Source: Gemmatimonadota bacterium
Lineage (GTDB): Bacteria; Gemmatimonadota; Gemmatimonadetes; Longimicrobiales; Gaopeijiaceae
Direction: 5' to 3'
Assembly (NCBI GenBank): GCA_018678395.1
Contig: JAHHMJ010000642.1
Location: 1 to 5,076, forward strand
DNA length: 5,076 nucleotides
The stretch's first letter is position 1, and each line of letters begins with the position of its first letter. Both the position numbers and the translations under genes were made by a program. Shown in pieces: positions 5,071 to 5,076 of the stretch. The notes under the pieces are model-generated. The model was given only the letters and a program-made list of their open reading frames with translations. It did not search any database and had not been told where the DNA came from.

Positions 5071-5076
5071 GCCACC

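Larger units (their letters stand above)
4758..5076. other. 319-bp non-coding region upstream of nth
   Basis: No reading frame here has protein-like composition. The region contains several separately listed elements: a GAAC-N4-GTTC box, a palindromic site, a direct repeat pair, one TATATA element (4960-4965) and a long interrupted inverted repeat near the right edge. On the - strand a short stem (TGGAGG 4815-4820 with CCTCCA 4831-4836) and another (GAACC 4848-4852 with GGTTC 4859-4863) fall in what would be the nth leader; at this GC content such short stems can be chance. The region probably carries the nth promoter and possibly control or an RNA for whatever lies to the right. Confidence 0.6.

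Overview
The window is GC-rich bacterial DNA carrying five protein genes and no mobile element, CRISPR array, tRNA or rRNA that I can see. The lineage is inferred only. The high GC content, a secreted carbohydrate-binding/DUF5916 outer-membrane protein, and a zinc-ribbon membrane protein of unknown function next to a MoaD/ThiS-type carrier suggest Gemmatimonadota or a similar diderm phylum (Acidobacteriota is an alternative), probably from an environmental genome.

Left part, + strand: the window opens inside a MoaD/ThiS-like sulfur-carrier gene that ends with the diagnostic Gly-Gly (1-267). A 57-residue membrane protein follows, with a GTG start behind a strong Shine-Dalgarno (374-547). Next comes a 331-residue protein with two CxxC pairs, one membrane segment and a charged helical C-terminus (650-1645), which I cannot assign to a function. 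The spacer between the last two holds a stable hairpin (601-625) and an inverted repeat over the small gene's stop codon.

Right part, - strand: nth (endonuclease III, 4101-4757) lies upstream of a large CBM9-like/DUF5916 outer-membrane beta-barrel gene (1651-3948), separated by 152 bp that contain a perfect GC-rich hairpin and a weak candidate promoter. The DUF5916 gene converges on the zinc-ribbon gene with only 5 bp between the stop codons.

Right edge: 4758-5076 has no convincing gene but is rich in small-scale symmetry. It holds a near-consensus GAAC-N4-GTTC box of the Firmicutes/Actinobacteria LexA type, a 13-bp direct repeat, a 15-bp palindromic site, one TATATA element in otherwise GC-rich DNA, and a long interrupted inverted repeat (about 5002-5065) that could fold into a structured RNA.

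The genes do not form one obvious pathway. I see no clear new multi-gene system. The points most worth a second look are the possible SOS control of nth, the structured region at 4971-5070, the unusual cysteine spacing in Nth, and the unassigned zinc-ribbon membrane protein.
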